Source: Tritrichomonas foetus
Lineage: Eukaryota > Parabasalia > Tritrichomonadida > Tritrichomonadidae
DNA: 51,107 nucleotides
Direction of reading: 5' to 3'
Assembly: GCA_001839685.1 (NCBI GenBank)
Contig: MLAK01000805.1
Coordinates: forward strand, 10,119 to 61,225
Below are positions 50,560 to 51,107 of the stretch, in pieces. The notes below the pieces were generated by a model. It did no database searches. It worked only from the letters and a program-made list of their open reading frames with translations, and was not told the DNA's origin. Both the position numbers and the translations under genes were made by a program. Position 1 is the first letter of the stretch. Each line of letters begins with the position of its first letter.

Positions 50560-50714
50560 GAATTTGAGAGCATGATTATTTAAAAAATTGAAAGTGTTCA
50601 CAATATTGAATACAATATCAAAAAACNTNAAGTTGTTATTACTATTGTTGTGATATTTTCGCTATGAGAGCATTATCTTTCTATATTTATGATGGTTTTC
50701 TTCGATATTTGGTG

Positions 50715-50757
50715 GCAATTTTTTTTTTTTAAAAAAAAGAAAGAAAGAAAGAAAAAA
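50715..50757. repeat. T/A homopolymers and GAAA microsatellite
   Basis: A T-run followed by an A-run and about five gaaa units. Confidence 0.85.
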
Positions 50758-50823
50758 GGCCAATTTTAAAATTAAATATTTTACTTTAAAAAAATCTTTG
50801 TGAGTTTCTTGCGGTATGTCATA

Positions 50824-51107
50824 TTATAACACTGCATGTCTAAATATTTCTGTATAATCCCGATTGCTTGATTGGACAGCTTCAATGACCAATTCTTTAA
50901 AAGAATTTGCATTTAAAGGTATATATTTTCCAGTTTCGATGACTTTTTGGTGATNCAGTTGGGTGAATCTTTTTTGAATAATCGAAAACACTTCTTCAAT
51001 NGGATCAAAAAAGCAAGTACTTGGAGCGGTATAAGATGGGAAAATGTTTTTTTGATTCATAGAATCTTTGATTTCTGGTAATATTTGATGAAATTTGGCA
51101 TTGTCAA
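50824..51107 (-). mobile_element. DDE transposase, C-terminal fragment
   Basis: The frame is open from the window edge to the stop at 50824. It reads DNAKFHQILPEIKDS, where the D of DNAxFH matches the second catalytic Asp of Tc1/mariner-like DDE enzymes, then IFPSYTAPSTCFFD-IEEVFSIIQKRF, matching the LPPYSPxLNPIEExFS block with the final Glu. The tail (NANSFKELVIEAVQSSNRDYTEIFRHAVL) is the usual helical end. Two N positions fall in the frame. Nucleic-acid strand transferase for a cut-and-paste element; the N-terminus lies beyond the window. Proximity to the 449-bp duplication may mean that repeat belongs to element flanks. Confidence 0.8.

Larger units (their letters stand above)
49342..50823. 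other. Intergenic, mostly a direct duplication
   Basis: Contains the 449-bp duplicated segment (listed separately), an A-run between the copies, and ambiguous bases from 50086 on. The 66-74 codon frames inside each copy are the same sequence, are unlike known proteins and are not called. Confidence 0.5.

Overview
The window looks like nuclear DNA of a parabasalid flagellate (trichomonad; Tritrichomonas-like, though the species cannot be fixed from sequence alone). The reasons are: AT-rich, compact, nearly intron-free genes on both strands; very short 5' leaders carrying a TCA-type initiator a few bases before the ATG; one intron whose 3' end is an ACTAA...AG element, the trichomonad fusion of branch point and acceptor; and gene families typical of the group (multi-span class III nucleotide cyclase with PAS, DUF3447-ankyrin proteins, GGAI-repeat surface protein, TKL-like kinase, Asn- and Glu-rich proteins).

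Layout. 1-8.1 kb: SANT-domain protein, APC11, topoisomerase III, small membrane protein, Pelota/Dom34, small unknown protein. 8.8-16.1 kb: TPR/ST7-like protein, RBR ubiquitin ligase (RNF216-like), divergent Ras-like GTPase, acidic repetitive protein. 16.5-23.1 kb: B9D1 transition-zone protein, small unknown protein, C2orf81-like protein, GH16 glucanase, Glu/Gln-rich repeat protein; at least B9D1 points to the flagellum. 24.1-31.5 kb: a small broken coiled-coil ORF, a PX protein and a large nucleotide cyclase split by a one-base frameshift in an A-run. 31.7-36.8 kb: protein kinase with a long helical-looking C-terminus, and an Asn-rich unknown. 38.4-40.5 kb: a spliced coiled-coil gene (300-nt intron) divergent from a U2 snRNA gene. 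41.3-46.7 kb: surface beta-helix protein, secreted DsbA/thioredoxin-fold protein, acyl-CoA synthetase. 47.6-51.1 kb: a DUF3447-ankyrin gene interrupted by four in-frame inserts, a 449-bp direct duplication with ambiguous bases, and the 3' part of a DDE transposase at the window edge.

Most genes are independent housekeeping or signalling units; there are no operons, tRNAs, rRNAs or CRISPR arrays. The most unusual signals are: (1) four T-rich inserts, each a multiple of three and each at the equivalent position of a successive ankyrin repeat, holding every premature stop of that gene; (2) the intron whose two ends can pair through a 19-bp perfect inverted repeat, lying beside the U2 gene whose GUAGUA would recognise its branch point; (3) an APC11 that has lost all four ligands of the third zinc; (4) a Ras-like GTPase altered at the positions equivalent to G12, Q61 and NKxD; (5) a 32-nt fold-back in the 43.9-44.1 kb intergenic region. 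Start sites were re-chosen by hand for five genes where the longest open frame began at GTG or TTG.
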